Source: a virus | DNA: 23,189 nt | Virus record (IMG/VR): IMGVR_UViG_3300047557_000429 | Coordinates: 1 to 23,189 of that record | Direction: 5' to 3' (one strand) | In this document: piece by piece, positions 8,401 to 14,653 of the stretch | Layout: each line of letters starts with the position of its first letter | Numbering within the stretch: position 1 is the stretch's first letter | Notes under the pieces: model-generated | The model's input: the letters and a program-made list of their open reading frames with translations, nothing else | Database searches by the model: none | What the model was told of the DNA's origin: nothing | Program-made: the position numbers and the translations under genes

Positions 8401-9462
8401 ACCCGGCGCCTCTGGATCTTTGCTCACCTCTCGCACGGCAGCACGCACCGGCGCCTCTTCGTCAAGGCCCGTCTTCACCTTGCCCATGGCACGGCTGTAT
8501 AGGCCCCCTGGCCCCTGCGGCCCGATGTCTCGGACGATGGTCTGTGCCCCTCCTACGGCCCCCGCAGGCACCTCTATGAACTCCTTCGTCCCTTCGCGCG
8601 TGATGCCCTTGGCGACCTGTGTAGCCTTGCCGACCTTGCCTAGAGCAGCGGCAATACCCACGCCAGCAGCACCAGCCCCAAGACCAGTAGCAGCATCTCC
8701 CGCGTCATCGAGGATAGTCTCCTGATCGGTAGCGTAGCGAATGCCTTGGTTGATAGCAGCACCAACGCCGATGTTCGCAGCTACGTTGCCAGCACTATAT
8801 GGCACAGTGAACGGTGTCGCGAGTTCCACACTCTTAGCTGCATACTTCGCAACCTTACCCACCAGTGACGCAGGCAGCTTTGCAGCAGCAGTGGGATTGC
8901 GCAGTGACAGGCCGATGGCACCCTGCGTAGCCAACTCTGTGAGTTCATCAGCACTCGTCATCTGATCAGGCTTACGCGTCTCACCGACGAGAGTGTTGAT
9001 GCCCTCCTCGATCTTGGCTGCCCAACGCAACGGCGCTGCTAGGCTCTCCTGTGTCTTGTGATAATAGTCATCACTCTGGATATAGCTGTTGAGGAAGTTC
9101 TGAACCTGCTCGTTGGTAGCTGTGGGGTTCTGACGCAGAAAGTTGTCACGCTCTGCAACGATGTCAGCCTGCATAGCTGCGCCCTCATCAGGGATAGCAG
9201 CAGCTTTTAGCGCTTCGCCCCAATTGTCCTTCTCAGCTACGCGATTGTAGACAGTCTTGCCTGCAAGATACGGCAGACCGACAGCGACATTGAGCATATC
9301 GCTCGTAGCGCCCTTAGCTACAGCACCAGCAGTACGCTTCGCTATCCACGAGGCCCAGCCGTCTTCACTCTCCTTCTCTTCGCGCTTCATCGAAGGCTCT
9401 GCTACAGGAAGCTTGAAGCCTTGCGCTAGGAGTTCTTTCTTCTCTTCTTCACTTAGGTCCAT
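5416..9462 (-). CDS. Large internal virion / ejection protein (LPD38-like region suspected)
   Basis: This 1348-residue protein is the last and largest gene of the virion block. Its start at 9462 is preceded by GGGAGAAG and overlaps the previous gene by 14 bases. The N-terminus is charged. A Gly/Ala-rich hydrophobic stretch lies near residues 220-285, and further hydrophobic segments lie near 675-700 and 925-945. A helical region around 880-910 (RTVPYARVQMAGYAIMSKRL) resembles the large polyvalent protein domain LPD38 found in long phage proteins; this is from memory of the pattern. No lytic transglycosylase, protease or polymerase motif was seen. By position it corresponds to the large ejection proteins of podoviruses (such as T7 gp16), which leave the capsid and help DNA cross the envelope. 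Its stop overlaps the polymerase stop tail to tail by ten bases. Confidence 0.8.
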   Translation of the reverse strand: MDLSEEEKKELLAQGFKLPVAEPSMKREEKESEDGWASWIAKRTAGAVAKGATSDMLNVAVGLPYLAGKTVYNRVAEKDNWGEALKAAAIPDEGAAMQADIVAERDNFLRQNPTATNEQVQNFLNSYIQSDDYYHKTQESLAAPLRWAAKIEEGINTLVGETRKPDQMTSADELTELATQGAIGLSLRNPTAAAKLPASLVGKVAKYAAKSVELATPFTVPYSAGNVAANIGVGAAINQGIRYATDQETILDDAGDAATGLGAGAAGVGIAAALGKVGKATQVAKGITREGTKEFIEVPAGAVGGAQTIVRDIGPQGPGGLYSRAMGKVKTGLDEEAPVRAAVREVSKDPEAPGDVDDIAASAHGASFFKRVKQQADEWVIEPVRNYQRMSPDAQKAWDEYANLHVLLDRRKEALKLADDAMLDAGTAFRRAPTKANLDAYQAAQEAVRKIKDDEPETRLVMPQYTTREAEQLVAKMTNDLPELKQHLNLVDRTTKRILNERVGRGIDDPQSAQNLQRFFYYGRQWQDEDIGRSWWDKAMRGEKQRGPAFQALTRDARRVNTDDVSHMVTLPGASMEALVQYAQHSASLLERNASHTAIMKRLGLTPTNRNAVKEIDPTKHVVTFDKGKEQVWQVPEGLAKGLNVVADNLSMAEKMMQVPRVWLQRGYTGALGGPAALMKQLLWAMPSAVSLARAGSGISPVTVARGMARAAVAGEPVHHMIADIMRDLRTVLVQTESGKRLVSAFGDVKKFDDWMWTSSQNMKRFMLEDALTLGLDPESMVGHTVEKVAGLRSRVEEITGSRLGAAGRLATFPLSYPLKAWINFFETMQSGSRLGAIAQEMAKAKKQYGSVDLIPKKELARIEMLGRETEGDLIRMSGSRTMRFLQRTVPYARVQMAGYAIMSKRLRAAFGMDPTVKPFSVDHLDAFSRVMMLGVAPAVAAAYLASRSPGTSNYYWNVMPRYERERNMLFPDPAHPDFFDTFSKWHNGELMDFEPEKFMKMPIPPDFGPLTSAIIQSMPAMGMVPAGTVEDNPTAWSVVRNTLADVLGGFVPTAVTAGASLFGAKINMQDAIAEGTNPFRGGQQSTRIDPGATSGVSSLEDLPYVGASAAAMGTRIKDVAMALGGLFGVQMLEGLETGASVHAAAKKAGEGKDKWSPLKQGVEGFIDEYWQQQMDKMPDGPGVWSLTERVKTFNAYSKALREAGGHLREASQYYTQVAGNPQVRNPETIRDPLTQQIIGELTKKLGNKTPYGQLGKQLDMLRAEIDLTRSATSRASISPTDRAQMSNNIARRTLIAQMQQKDLLDKNVESIQQAYGEAFKQQYGVPLTLENLAAVSRRLLIGKPPQQ

Positions 9463-10051
9463 TGACGACTTCTCCCGTCGCCGGGTTAATAAACACGACC
9501 TTGCCTGTGCTCAGAGTGTGTGGTTTCAAGCCAGCAGGTGCAGGCGGTGCGCCATTGGGAGGAGGTGCTTGTACAACACCGGGTGCTGGAATATTAGAGC
9601 CTTTGTCTGTGTATGCTGCAACAGCAGGAGGCGCTAGTTTTACTGTCTCGTCAGCACCTACAGGCTTCACAATAACTTTCGGCTTGCCTTTATTATCAAC
9701 ACCCGGCCCGACGATAGTACCACGCCCGGCTGTTACGAAGTTCAGAGCCTCGCTGCCACTTAGCAGCAAGTTGCCATTGGGATCGAGCGATGGCTCACTA
9801 CTAGCATGTGATGCAGCACGCATGTTAACCAAGTCTTTGGCGTACTTCTGTTTCAGCGCGGCCAACTCCTTTGCCTGCTCAAAGTTAGTGGCATCCTTCC
9901 TACGAGCCTCAGTAATGTTGCCACTCGCAAGCAGCAACCGCTGTGCCATCTCCTTAGCGAGATTGCCTTCACGTCCCCACGTCTCTAGCACCTTAGTGCC
10001 AAAGTCAGGGAAGTCCTGATTGTAGTCAGGGATGGAGTTGCGCCCAGCCAT
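9449..10051 (-). CDS. Probable internal virion protein, proline-rich C-terminus
   Basis: This 200-residue protein starts at ATG 10051 in a TAATG junction with the upstream gene. Residues about 20-85 are helical and charged, ending in ALKQKYAKDL and MRAASHASSE. The middle is Gly-rich. Residues about 155-178 are rich in Pro and Ala (APPPNGAPPAPAG), followed by a short beta-like tail (TGKVVFINPATGEVV). I do not recognise a family. Its place between two probable ejection proteins suggests a minor virion component, perhaps packed inside the head with them. A long open frame on the opposite strand across the same bases is a composition shadow. Confidence 0.75.
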   Translation of the reverse strand: MAGRNSIPDYNQDFPDFGTKVLETWGREGNLAKEMAQRLLLASGNITEARRKDATNFEQAKELAALKQKYAKDLVNMRAASHASSEPSLDPNGNLLLSGSEALNFVTAGRGTIVGPGVDNKGKPKVIVKPVGADETVKLAPPAVAAYTDKGSNIPAPGVVQAPPPNGAPPAPAGLKPHTLSTGKVVFINPATGEVVNGPK

Positions 10052-11040
10052 TACGCTTGCCCTCCGAACAGCTTCATGAACATAGCAAGCATCTGCTTCT
10101 GCTGATCATCACCTGCTGTCTTGCTCTGCAGTCCCATCAGCGTCTGTCCGAACTGGCTCAGTGCATTCGGCAGGCCCATGTTCGGCGGTGCATAGTCCAT
10201 AGTACCGCCCGTCTTGCCAGCGGCATCGATGAGAGAAGAACCAGCCTTCGATGCGTTGGCTCCAAGACCAGTAGCGGCTTGGTTGAACTGCGATGTGAAA
10301 TCACGAGGATTGAACTGTGCGTCAACAGGCTTGCCAGCGCGAGAGGCAAACGACTCATACAGTCCACCAAGCTGTGACAAGTCCTGTGACTTCATCGACC
10401 GAGACGCATCAATGCCACGTAGACGCGCATCTGCAAACGCTTTAGAAAGGGCGTCGGCACGCGCTGAACCGATCGACGAGAATATCGCGCCAGCGTTACT
10501 AGATCCTGTCCTGAGTGCGTTACGCGAGGCAATTTCAGTCTGGTCATCGAAGCCCTTGTTGATGCCCTGCGTGGACGCATCACGGATGAGTGCTTCCATA
10601 GAAGCTGGCGACCTGCTGCTATCAGTCAGTGCTCGCGTGAACATGTCACGCAGGCCCTGCGCCATGTAGCGATCCTGTCCTTGCTCCCTCTCGTTAGCAG
10701 CTTCAATGCGACGCTTGCGCGGGAGATCGATGTTGAGGATGTTAGCCTCTTCTCGATCACCTGCACGCATCAACTGGTCAGTCTCGTAGGTGGTGTCAGT
10801 GACCCACCCCTTGCCCGGCACGAAGTAGATGCGATTGCCACGCGCATCCGTCATGCCTAGCTGGCTATCAGCATATTGCTGCTGAGCAAAGCGCATCGCC
10901 TCTTCGCGAGCACGTTCCTCGGCCTGCATGTTCATCAGGTTGATGGCATTGTTCGCAGCACTCGCCTGATTAGTGGCGTTCATGCCGAGCAAGCCAGTGC
11001 CTGCACTGATGCCTAGAATGGCGAGAGTGATCGGGTCCAT
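10051..11040 (-). CDS. Probable internal virion / ejection protein (T7 gp14-like by context)
   Basis: This 329-residue protein starts at ATG 11040, overlapping the upstream stop by one base. The N-terminus is a hydrophobic glycine-containing segment (residues 3-21, PITLAILGISAGTGLLG). A long helix rich in Ala, Gln, Glu and Arg follows (about 25-60). The rest is mostly helical, polar and rich in Ala, Ser and Gly. One hydrophobic N-terminal segment followed by a helical body is typical of small podovirus ejection proteins such as T7 gp14, which insert in the outer membrane. That role is inferred, since sequence identity to T7 cannot be judged by eye. It shares a loose helical pattern with the adjacent 316-residue protein. 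Confidence 0.75.
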   Translation of the reverse strand: MDPITLAILGISAGTGLLGMNATNQASAANNAINLMNMQAEERAREEAMRFAQQQYADSQLGMTDARGNRIYFVPGKGWVTDTTYETDQLMRAGDREEANILNIDLPRKRRIEAANEREQGQDRYMAQGLRDMFTRALTDSSRSPASMEALIRDASTQGINKGFDDQTEIASRNALRTGSSNAGAIFSSIGSARADALSKAFADARLRGIDASRSMKSQDLSQLGGLYESFASRAGKPVDAQFNPRDFTSQFNQAATGLGANASKAGSSLIDAAGKTGGTMDYAPPNMGLPNALSQFGQTLMGLQSKTAGDDQQKQMLAMFMKLFGGQA

Positions 11041-11990
11041 TAGAACGCTCCTGCCTGGTTCTTGTTCCTGTTCAGCAGGTCATCTAGTGTACTCGTGCCA
11101 AGCTGCGTGTTGCCAGTAGTGGCTAGTGTACCAGCGTTCTGGTTAGCAGTGGTGATCAGCTTCGAGATGTCAAACAGCGAGGTGCCACCAACAGCGTTGC
11201 GAATATCACCTTCCAGCCGTGAGCGGAAGCTGTCAGCCAGCGTGTTGAGGCCCGTCTTCTCTTTCTCTAGATCGAAGCCCTGACCGAAGTCGAAGGTACT
11301 GATCTTGTTGCGGATGTTGTTGCCGTAGTCAGCCAGCTTCGACCTATAGCCCTGCAGCACACCGCCGCCGATGTCGTTCAGCTTGCCGAATGCACCGCTC
11401 TTAGCAGTGTCGAGGTCAGCCAGCGCACGTTCGAACGCAGAACCTGTAAGCTGCCCACGTGCAGACTGACGTTCGAAGTTAGCCTTCGCGTCGTTGTATT
11501 GACTGTCGAGAATAGACTGCAGGATTGCATCATCCGACGTGTCGCTGAACATGTCAGTCTCAAAGCCGCTACCAGCGAACTGGTTAGCCAAGCCCGTGAG
11601 CCTGTTGCGCTCGCCACTACGCACGCGATCATACGCCTGATCGTAGAGACTGTTGCCGAAGTACGCACTAGGTGCCGCCATCTCTGGCATCTGTGCGCGC
11701 TGCAGATCCAAGTCCGCGCGGAACGCTTTCATAATGCCGTAGGGATCACTAGGATCTAGCCCACTCTCTGCATATCGCTGCTGCGCGTACTGCTGTGCAG
11801 CGTTGTAAGCAGTGCCAACGTCGCCCTGCCAATCACGCAGGTCGCGTTTCTCCTGCTGCTCTGCTTGTAGCTCTGCTCGCTGCGCAGCCTGTCTGTCTAG
11901 ACGTGCCTGCTGCTGAGCAAGCATCATCTGTGCGCGTGCTTCTTGCTGAGGGCTGTACGTCTTCGGTGCCGCCGGTGCCGATCCACTCAC
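11040..11990 (-). CDS. Probable internal virion protein, Gln/Ala-rich helical
   Basis: This 316-residue protein probably begins at GTG 11990, in a GTGA overlap with the acetyltransferase-like gene and with GGGAG upstream. Residues about 13-50 form a very polar helix rich in Gln, Ala, Arg and Glu. Further helical segments lie around 155-200 and 215-270. There is no signal peptide, membrane segment or catalytic motif. Gene order (directly before two other helical proteins and the giant protein) suggests a member of the internal core or ejection complex. Function is inferred from context alone. Confidence 0.78.
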   Translation of the reverse strand: MSGSAPAAPKTYSPQQEARAQMMLAQQQARLDRQAAQRAELQAEQQEKRDLRDWQGDVGTAYNAAQQYAQQRYAESGLDPSDPYGIMKAFRADLDLQRAQMPEMAAPSAYFGNSLYDQAYDRVRSGERNRLTGLANQFAGSGFETDMFSDTSDDAILQSILDSQYNDAKANFERQSARGQLTGSAFERALADLDTAKSGAFGKLNDIGGGVLQGYRSKLADYGNNIRNKISTFDFGQGFDLEKEKTGLNTLADSFRSRLEGDIRNAVGGTSLFDISKLITTANQNAGTLATTGNTQLGTSTLDDLLNRNKNQAGAF

Positions 11991-12469
11991 TGTCTTATTC
12001 TCCCACAGGTCGATTTATAGAATACTGCACCGGCAGGAATATAGCCGATGCGTGGAAACTGTGCCAGCACAGCATCCATCTCGTCACCCGGTCGGAGGAC
12101 GGTGAGTAGTATCTCAACAGCACCACCAAGTCGTGCCCATTCCTCATACTCTCTGATCAGTCGGAATAGGACACGTGTCTTGCGGTACTCAGGTAGAACA
12201 AAGAACAGATGGTCTGACGCATAGACCTCATATGAGTACATGTACTCAGAGATCGCAGCACTCAGGCCACCTGCAGGCTTGCCGTCTACGTACGCTATCC
12301 ATGCGTTGTACTTCGAACGTTCGAGATCATGAATGATTGTGAGACACGAAGCAACGACTTTCGACACACTGTATGGGTGCATCGGAAGCCGTTCCTTAAC
12401 CAGTGGTTCACAGACCTCAGCTAGTTGCTGTGCCTGCTCCAGTGTACGTACCTCTTTGATCTCGATCAT
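11987..12469 (-). CDS. GNAT-type acetyltransferase-like protein
   Basis: This 160-residue protein has the length and secondary-structure order of GCN5-related N-acetyltransferases. A mixed N-terminal half leads to a beta strand (HLFFVLPEYR, residues 87-96), then a long helix (LFRLIREYEEWARLGG, 101-116), a beta strand (VEILLTV, 118-124) and a C-terminal GYIPAGAVFYK segment. The acetyl-CoA pyrophosphate loop is normally R/QxxGxG/A. Here it reads RKTRVL (96-101) and lacks the glycines, so activity is uncertain. It starts at ATG 12469 in an ATGA overlap with the holin stop and ends in a GTGA overlap with a virion gene. Proteins of this type occur in other podovirus virion clusters. The target is unknown. 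Confidence 0.75.
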   Translation of the reverse strand: MIEIKEVRTLEQAQQLAEVCEPLVKERLPMHPYSVSKVVASCLTIIHDLERSKYNAWIAYVDGKPAGGLSAAISEYMYSYEVYASDHLFFVLPEYRKTRVLFRLIREYEEWARLGGAVEILLTVLRPGDEMDAVLAQFPRIGYIPAGAVFYKSTCGRIRQ

Positions 12470-12810
12470 TTGCTGCGCGGGATGGCGATACCAGTTGACG
12501 AGAAGAGACGAAGGACAATCGTGATGGCACTCTGCACAGCAGCGACCACAACAGGACTGTCGATGTACTGGTTGAGATCAGTAATCTGCAGCTGTTCCAG
12601 AATCATGATCACGACAGGGAACAGCACATTGAACCATGCCGTCTTGCTCTTGATGAGCGGCTTGGGTGCAGGAGCCTCGACAGGAGGATCAGGCTGATTG
12701 GGAGGAGTGACGACACTCGGTGTCTGCTGCGGTGCCTGCACAACTGTGCCAGTCGCTGCACCAACGATAGTGCCGAGGATCTGTCCAAAGATGCCAATGG
12801 GAGAACCCAT
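12466..12810 (-). CDS. Putative holin
   Basis: This 114-residue membrane protein starts at ATG 12810, two bases after the endolysin stop, with AAGGAA upstream. A longer start at 12852 would lie inside the endolysin gene. It has an N-terminal hydrophobic glycine-rich segment (about 5-24), a Pro-rich linker (26-52), a basic turn (KSK, 54-56), and two strong membrane segments (about 58-74 and 86-103) ending in LRLFSSTGI. The pattern of a KSKTAWFN entry, two membrane helices and an LR-x-hydrophobic exit is typical of small phage holins. Directly following the endolysin, it would form the inner-membrane lesion that releases that enzyme and times lysis. Confidence 0.7.
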   Translation of the reverse strand: MGSPIGIFGQILGTIVGAATGTVVQAPQQTPSVVTPPNQPDPPVEAPAPKPLIKSKTAWFNVLFPVVIMILEQLQITDLNQYIDSPVVVAAVQSAITIVLRLFSSTGIAIPRSK

Positions 12811-12811
12811 G

Positions 12812-13345
12812 TTATGATTCCTTCGCTGCGGTTGTCGGGAGTCCCTTGCCATCGAGCGTCACTACCCTCACATTCTCTGGTTGCACATTGTACTTAGGAC
12901 GACGGAAGTAAATCTCTCGCGTCTTCGGGAACGCCGTGATGTTCACTGCATCATTCTGGTTTCCACCGAGACCGTAGTAGTGAGTAGCTGTCTCGAAGAC
13001 ATACAGCGTGACATGACCACCACCATTGCGGCTCATAGCCATCACGTCGCCGAGCATCGGGCGGCTGACAGGAGTGCCAAAGTTGCGCCAGTTCAGGGCC
13101 CACAGCGGATCTTTCGGTACATCCTTGCCTGCGCGCTTAGCAACAACAGCCATGAACAGACCGCACCATGGCACGCTGTCAGCACTGTAGGCGTTGCGCA
13201 GTCCTACCTCTTTGGCCCATGCCATGATCTCTGGATTGTCACCAGTACCAGATTGTTCCTTCGTGCCATACAGCTTCAGCGCTTCCACGAGCATCCGTGG
13301 AGCACCCTCTTTGTCGAGCCATGCGTACTTGCTAGGCAGTGACAT
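12812..13345 (-). CDS. Endolysin, TIGR02594-type peptidoglycan hydrolase
   Basis: This 177-residue protein matches the NlpC/P60- or CHAP-like family TIGR02594 by pattern: EALKLYGTKE near residues 21-30, NPEIMAWAKEVGL (37-49), catalytic Cys in VPWCGLFM (C61), LGDVMAM then GGGHV with H111, and GGNQNDAV (128-134). The Cys and His are the expected catalytic pair. The predicted role is cleavage of cell-wall peptide bonds at lysis. No signal peptide is visible, so export would depend on the holin encoded next. The start at ATG 13345 is preceded by AGGAGAG. A hairpin lies just upstream at 13365-13387. The stop is two bases from the holin start, consistent with one lysis unit. Confidence 0.85.
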   Translation of the reverse strand: MSLPSKYAWLDKEGAPRMLVEALKLYGTKEQSGTGDNPEIMAWAKEVGLRNAYSADSVPWCGLFMAVVAKRAGKDVPKDPLWALNWRNFGTPVSRPMLGDVMAMSRNGGGHVTLYVFETATHYYGLGGNQNDAVNITAFPKTREIYFRRPKYNVQPENVRVVTLDGKGLPTTAAKES

Positions 13346-13364
13346 CTGTTCTCTCCTAAGAGGT

Positions 13365-13387
13365 GGTGAGGGCGATGTGCCCCCACC
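13365..13387 (-). other. Hairpin upstream of the endolysin gene
   Basis: Bases 13365-13373 can pair with 13379-13387 in a nine-pair stem with one imperfect (G-U on the - strand transcript) pair and a five-base loop. It sits in the 51-base gap between the coiled-coil gene and the endolysin ribosome binding site. No T-run follows on the transcribed strand. Processing or translation control of the lysis genes is possible. A terminator is not supported. Confidence 0.4.
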
Positions 13388-13396
13388 GTTGTTGGA

Positions 13397-13804
13397 TCAG
13401 GTCGGCTGACCAGACTCATCAACAGGAGCTTCGCCACCAGTCGGCGTCTCTTCAGTCGGAGTCGGGGCTTCTTCGCTCTCGGTGTTGCTCACAACAGCGG
13501 TAGCGAGACGATCAGCCTGAGCCGCAAGACGGTCAGCGAATGCATTGACCTCCTCGGGATCATCCTTGATGTCCTTGAGTTCGTTCGCCAGCTTCTCCAG
13601 AAGCGCGACGACAGACGGAACAACCGACTCGATCTTCTCGACAGACTGCTGCAGTTTATCAAAGTTCATTTTCAGTACTCCAACGTTGGTTTGCAGAGCA
13701 TCAAGTTTAACGGCCATGCTCTTATCGAGCCGATCGAGACCTTTCACGACATCGCGCAGAAGGTCGGCGATTATATCCAGACGATCACTATTTCGCAGGC
13801 TCAT
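13397..13804 (-). CDS. Coiled-coil protein with acidic tail, unknown function
   Basis: This 135-residue protein starts at ATG 13804, preceded by GGAG about eight bases upstream. A GTG nine bases earlier is less likely. Residues about 1-85 carry continuous heptad-like spacing of Leu, Val and Ile (LLRDVVKGLDRLDKSMAVKL, then LQQSVEKIESVVPSVVALLE). That predicts a long coiled coil. Residues about 102-135 are acidic, with repeated Thr, Pro, Glu and Gly (TPTEETPTGGE), and are probably disordered. No membrane segment or catalytic motif is present. It overlaps the upstream gene by 17 bases and precedes the endolysin. It could be a fibre accessory or lysis-associated protein; the family is not recognised. 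Confidence 0.75.
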   Translation of the reverse strand: MSLRNSDRLDIIADLLRDVVKGLDRLDKSMAVKLDALQTNVGVLKMNFDKLQQSVEKIESVVPSVVALLEKLANELKDIKDDPEEVNAFADRLAAQADRLATAVVSNTESEEAPTPTEETPTGGEAPVDESGQPT

Positions 13805-14273
13805 CAGCAGCACTCCGTGGCGGTACTATGACAGGCGGTACGTCTTGCCACACAAGCCACATCCTGTGTGCTGGCGTGTACGCTATTGACCTTTCGATGC
13901 GAAGACCGGAGACGTTGGCGAGCGTTCGTGGAATGTCGGCGCAGAAGTCGGAGGAGCCTGGGCCTGGATTTCTGTTCCGGGGCTGAGATACAATACCACC
14001 ATCCTGTCGTCGCTGTACGATAGCAGGATAATCAACACTAGTGCCCAGCAGTACAAAACTCCAAGCACTACCAGTGGGTATGGCGTCATGGGTCTTCCTC
14101 CATGTCCAGCGCCAGCACACTGTGTCGTCTATCCGTTCAACTGCTTCGATCTGCTGATCCCTTAGTACAGGAGCAAGCCATTGCTCTAGGTCTGGCGCAG
14201 TTTTCAACCAGATCAGACCGAAGATGAACAGCGCGTTGGGCCACACTATTGCAGCCGCTATGACGCGCTTCAT
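13788..14273 (-). CDS. Membrane-anchored protein of unknown function near the lysis genes
   Basis: This 161-residue reading starts at ATG 14273 in an ATGA overlap with the preceding gene. A longer frame back to 14402 would overlap that gene by about 130 bases and was rejected. Residues 4-23 (VIAAAIVWPNALFIFGLIWL) form an N-terminal membrane or signal segment after the MKR start. The rest is soluble and Trp-rich, with VCWRWTWRK near 53-61, a lone Cys near 111, and a C-terminal MWLVWQDVPPVIVPP. It probably faces the periplasm. The family is not recognised. A shorter ORF in another frame lies wholly within it. Whether both are translated, or only one, cannot be settled by reading. Confidence 0.65.
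   Translation of the reverse strand: MKRVIAAAIVWPNALFIFGLIWLKTAPDLEQWLAPVLRDQQIEAVERIDDTVCWRWTWRKTHDAIPTGSAWSFVLLGTSVDYPAIVQRRQDGGIVSQPRNRNPGPGSSDFCADIPRTLANVSGLRIERSIAYTPAHRMWLVWQDVPPVIVPPRSAADEPAK
13883..14089 (-). CDS. Candidate nested small membrane protein
   Basis: This 68-residue ORF lies entirely inside the 161-residue gene in another frame of the same strand. Its ATG at 14089 has the best Shine-Dalgarno of this area: GGAGGA at 14096-14101, six bases upstream. Residues 5-25 (PLVVLGVLYCWALVLIILLSY) are a strong membrane segment. The remainder is hydrophilic and Pro-rich (APPTSAPTFHERSPTSP). Nested, Pro-rich membrane proteins next to endolysin and holin recall the Rz/Rz1 spanin arrangement. 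However, the Cys at residue 14 is not in a good lipobox (VLYC), so a lipoprotein is not supported. Real translation is plausible but unproven. Confidence 0.42.
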   Translation of the reverse strand: MTPYPLVVLGVLYCWALVLIILLSYSDDRMVVLYLSPGTEIQAQAPPTSAPTFHERSPTSPVFASKGQ

Positions 14274-14653
14274 TGTATCATCCCTTTGATGTAGAATGCG
14301 GCCATTGTGATGAAACCAAGCACTGTGGCCGTGCCGATGGCCTTCAGGCCCTGCGATACGATCTCCTCTTCCATCTTGCGTCGCTTCGTCGTCCATGTCC
14401 AATTTGCTTTCGATTCGTCCAGCCCGCCGTTCGATAGCTTGATGCCCACGTCTTTGAATGCTTGTTGAACGATACGTGTGGCTATCTCTGTAGCCATCCG
14501 TTCTACATCGTCTTTCGCTACCTGCTCACGAATATGCTGTATCGCGTGCTTAGCAGCTTCTCGCGCGATGTCTCGTTGCGCTTCCTCTGCAGCGATATCA
14601 GCTCGTTCATCTCTTACGTGCTCATCTTCTGGTGGCACTCTGTGTGTGGGCAT
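14270..14653 (-). CDS. Tail-anchored membrane protein, unknown function
   Basis: This 127-residue protein starts at ATG 14653 in a TGATG junction with the tail-fibre gene. Residues about 8-60 are charged and helical (RDERADIAAEEAQRDIAREA and onward), likely a coiled coil. Residues about 102-122 (GLKAIGTATVLGFITMAAFYI) form one C-terminal membrane segment, leaving only four residues after it. This N-in/C-anchor arrangement fits a small regulator or accessory of lysis, or an infection-stage membrane protein. The family is not recognised. It ends in an ATGA overlap with another small membrane protein gene. Confidence 0.75.
   Translation of the reverse strand: MPTHRVPPEDEHVRDERADIAAEEAQRDIAREAAKHAIQHIREQVAKDDVERMATEIATRIVQQAFKDVGIKLSNGGLDESKANWTWTTKRRKMEEEIVSQGLKAIGTATVLGFITMAAFYIKGMIQ

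Noticed and set aside
9462-10019. 185-codon + strand frame opposite the 200-residue virion gene
   Set aside because: It is rich in Ala, Pro, Ser and Leu and lies wholly within a coupled - strand gene, with no ribosome binding site of note.
14026-14089. Lipobox in the nested 68-residue ORF
   Set aside because: The Cys at residue 14 is preceded by VLY, with Tyr at -1, which does not fit a signal peptidase II site.
14274-14402. 43-residue N-terminal extension of the 161-residue membrane protein
   Set aside because: It overlaps the upstream gene by about 130 bases, while ATG 14273 gives the ATGA junction typical of this block and places the membrane segment at the N-terminus.
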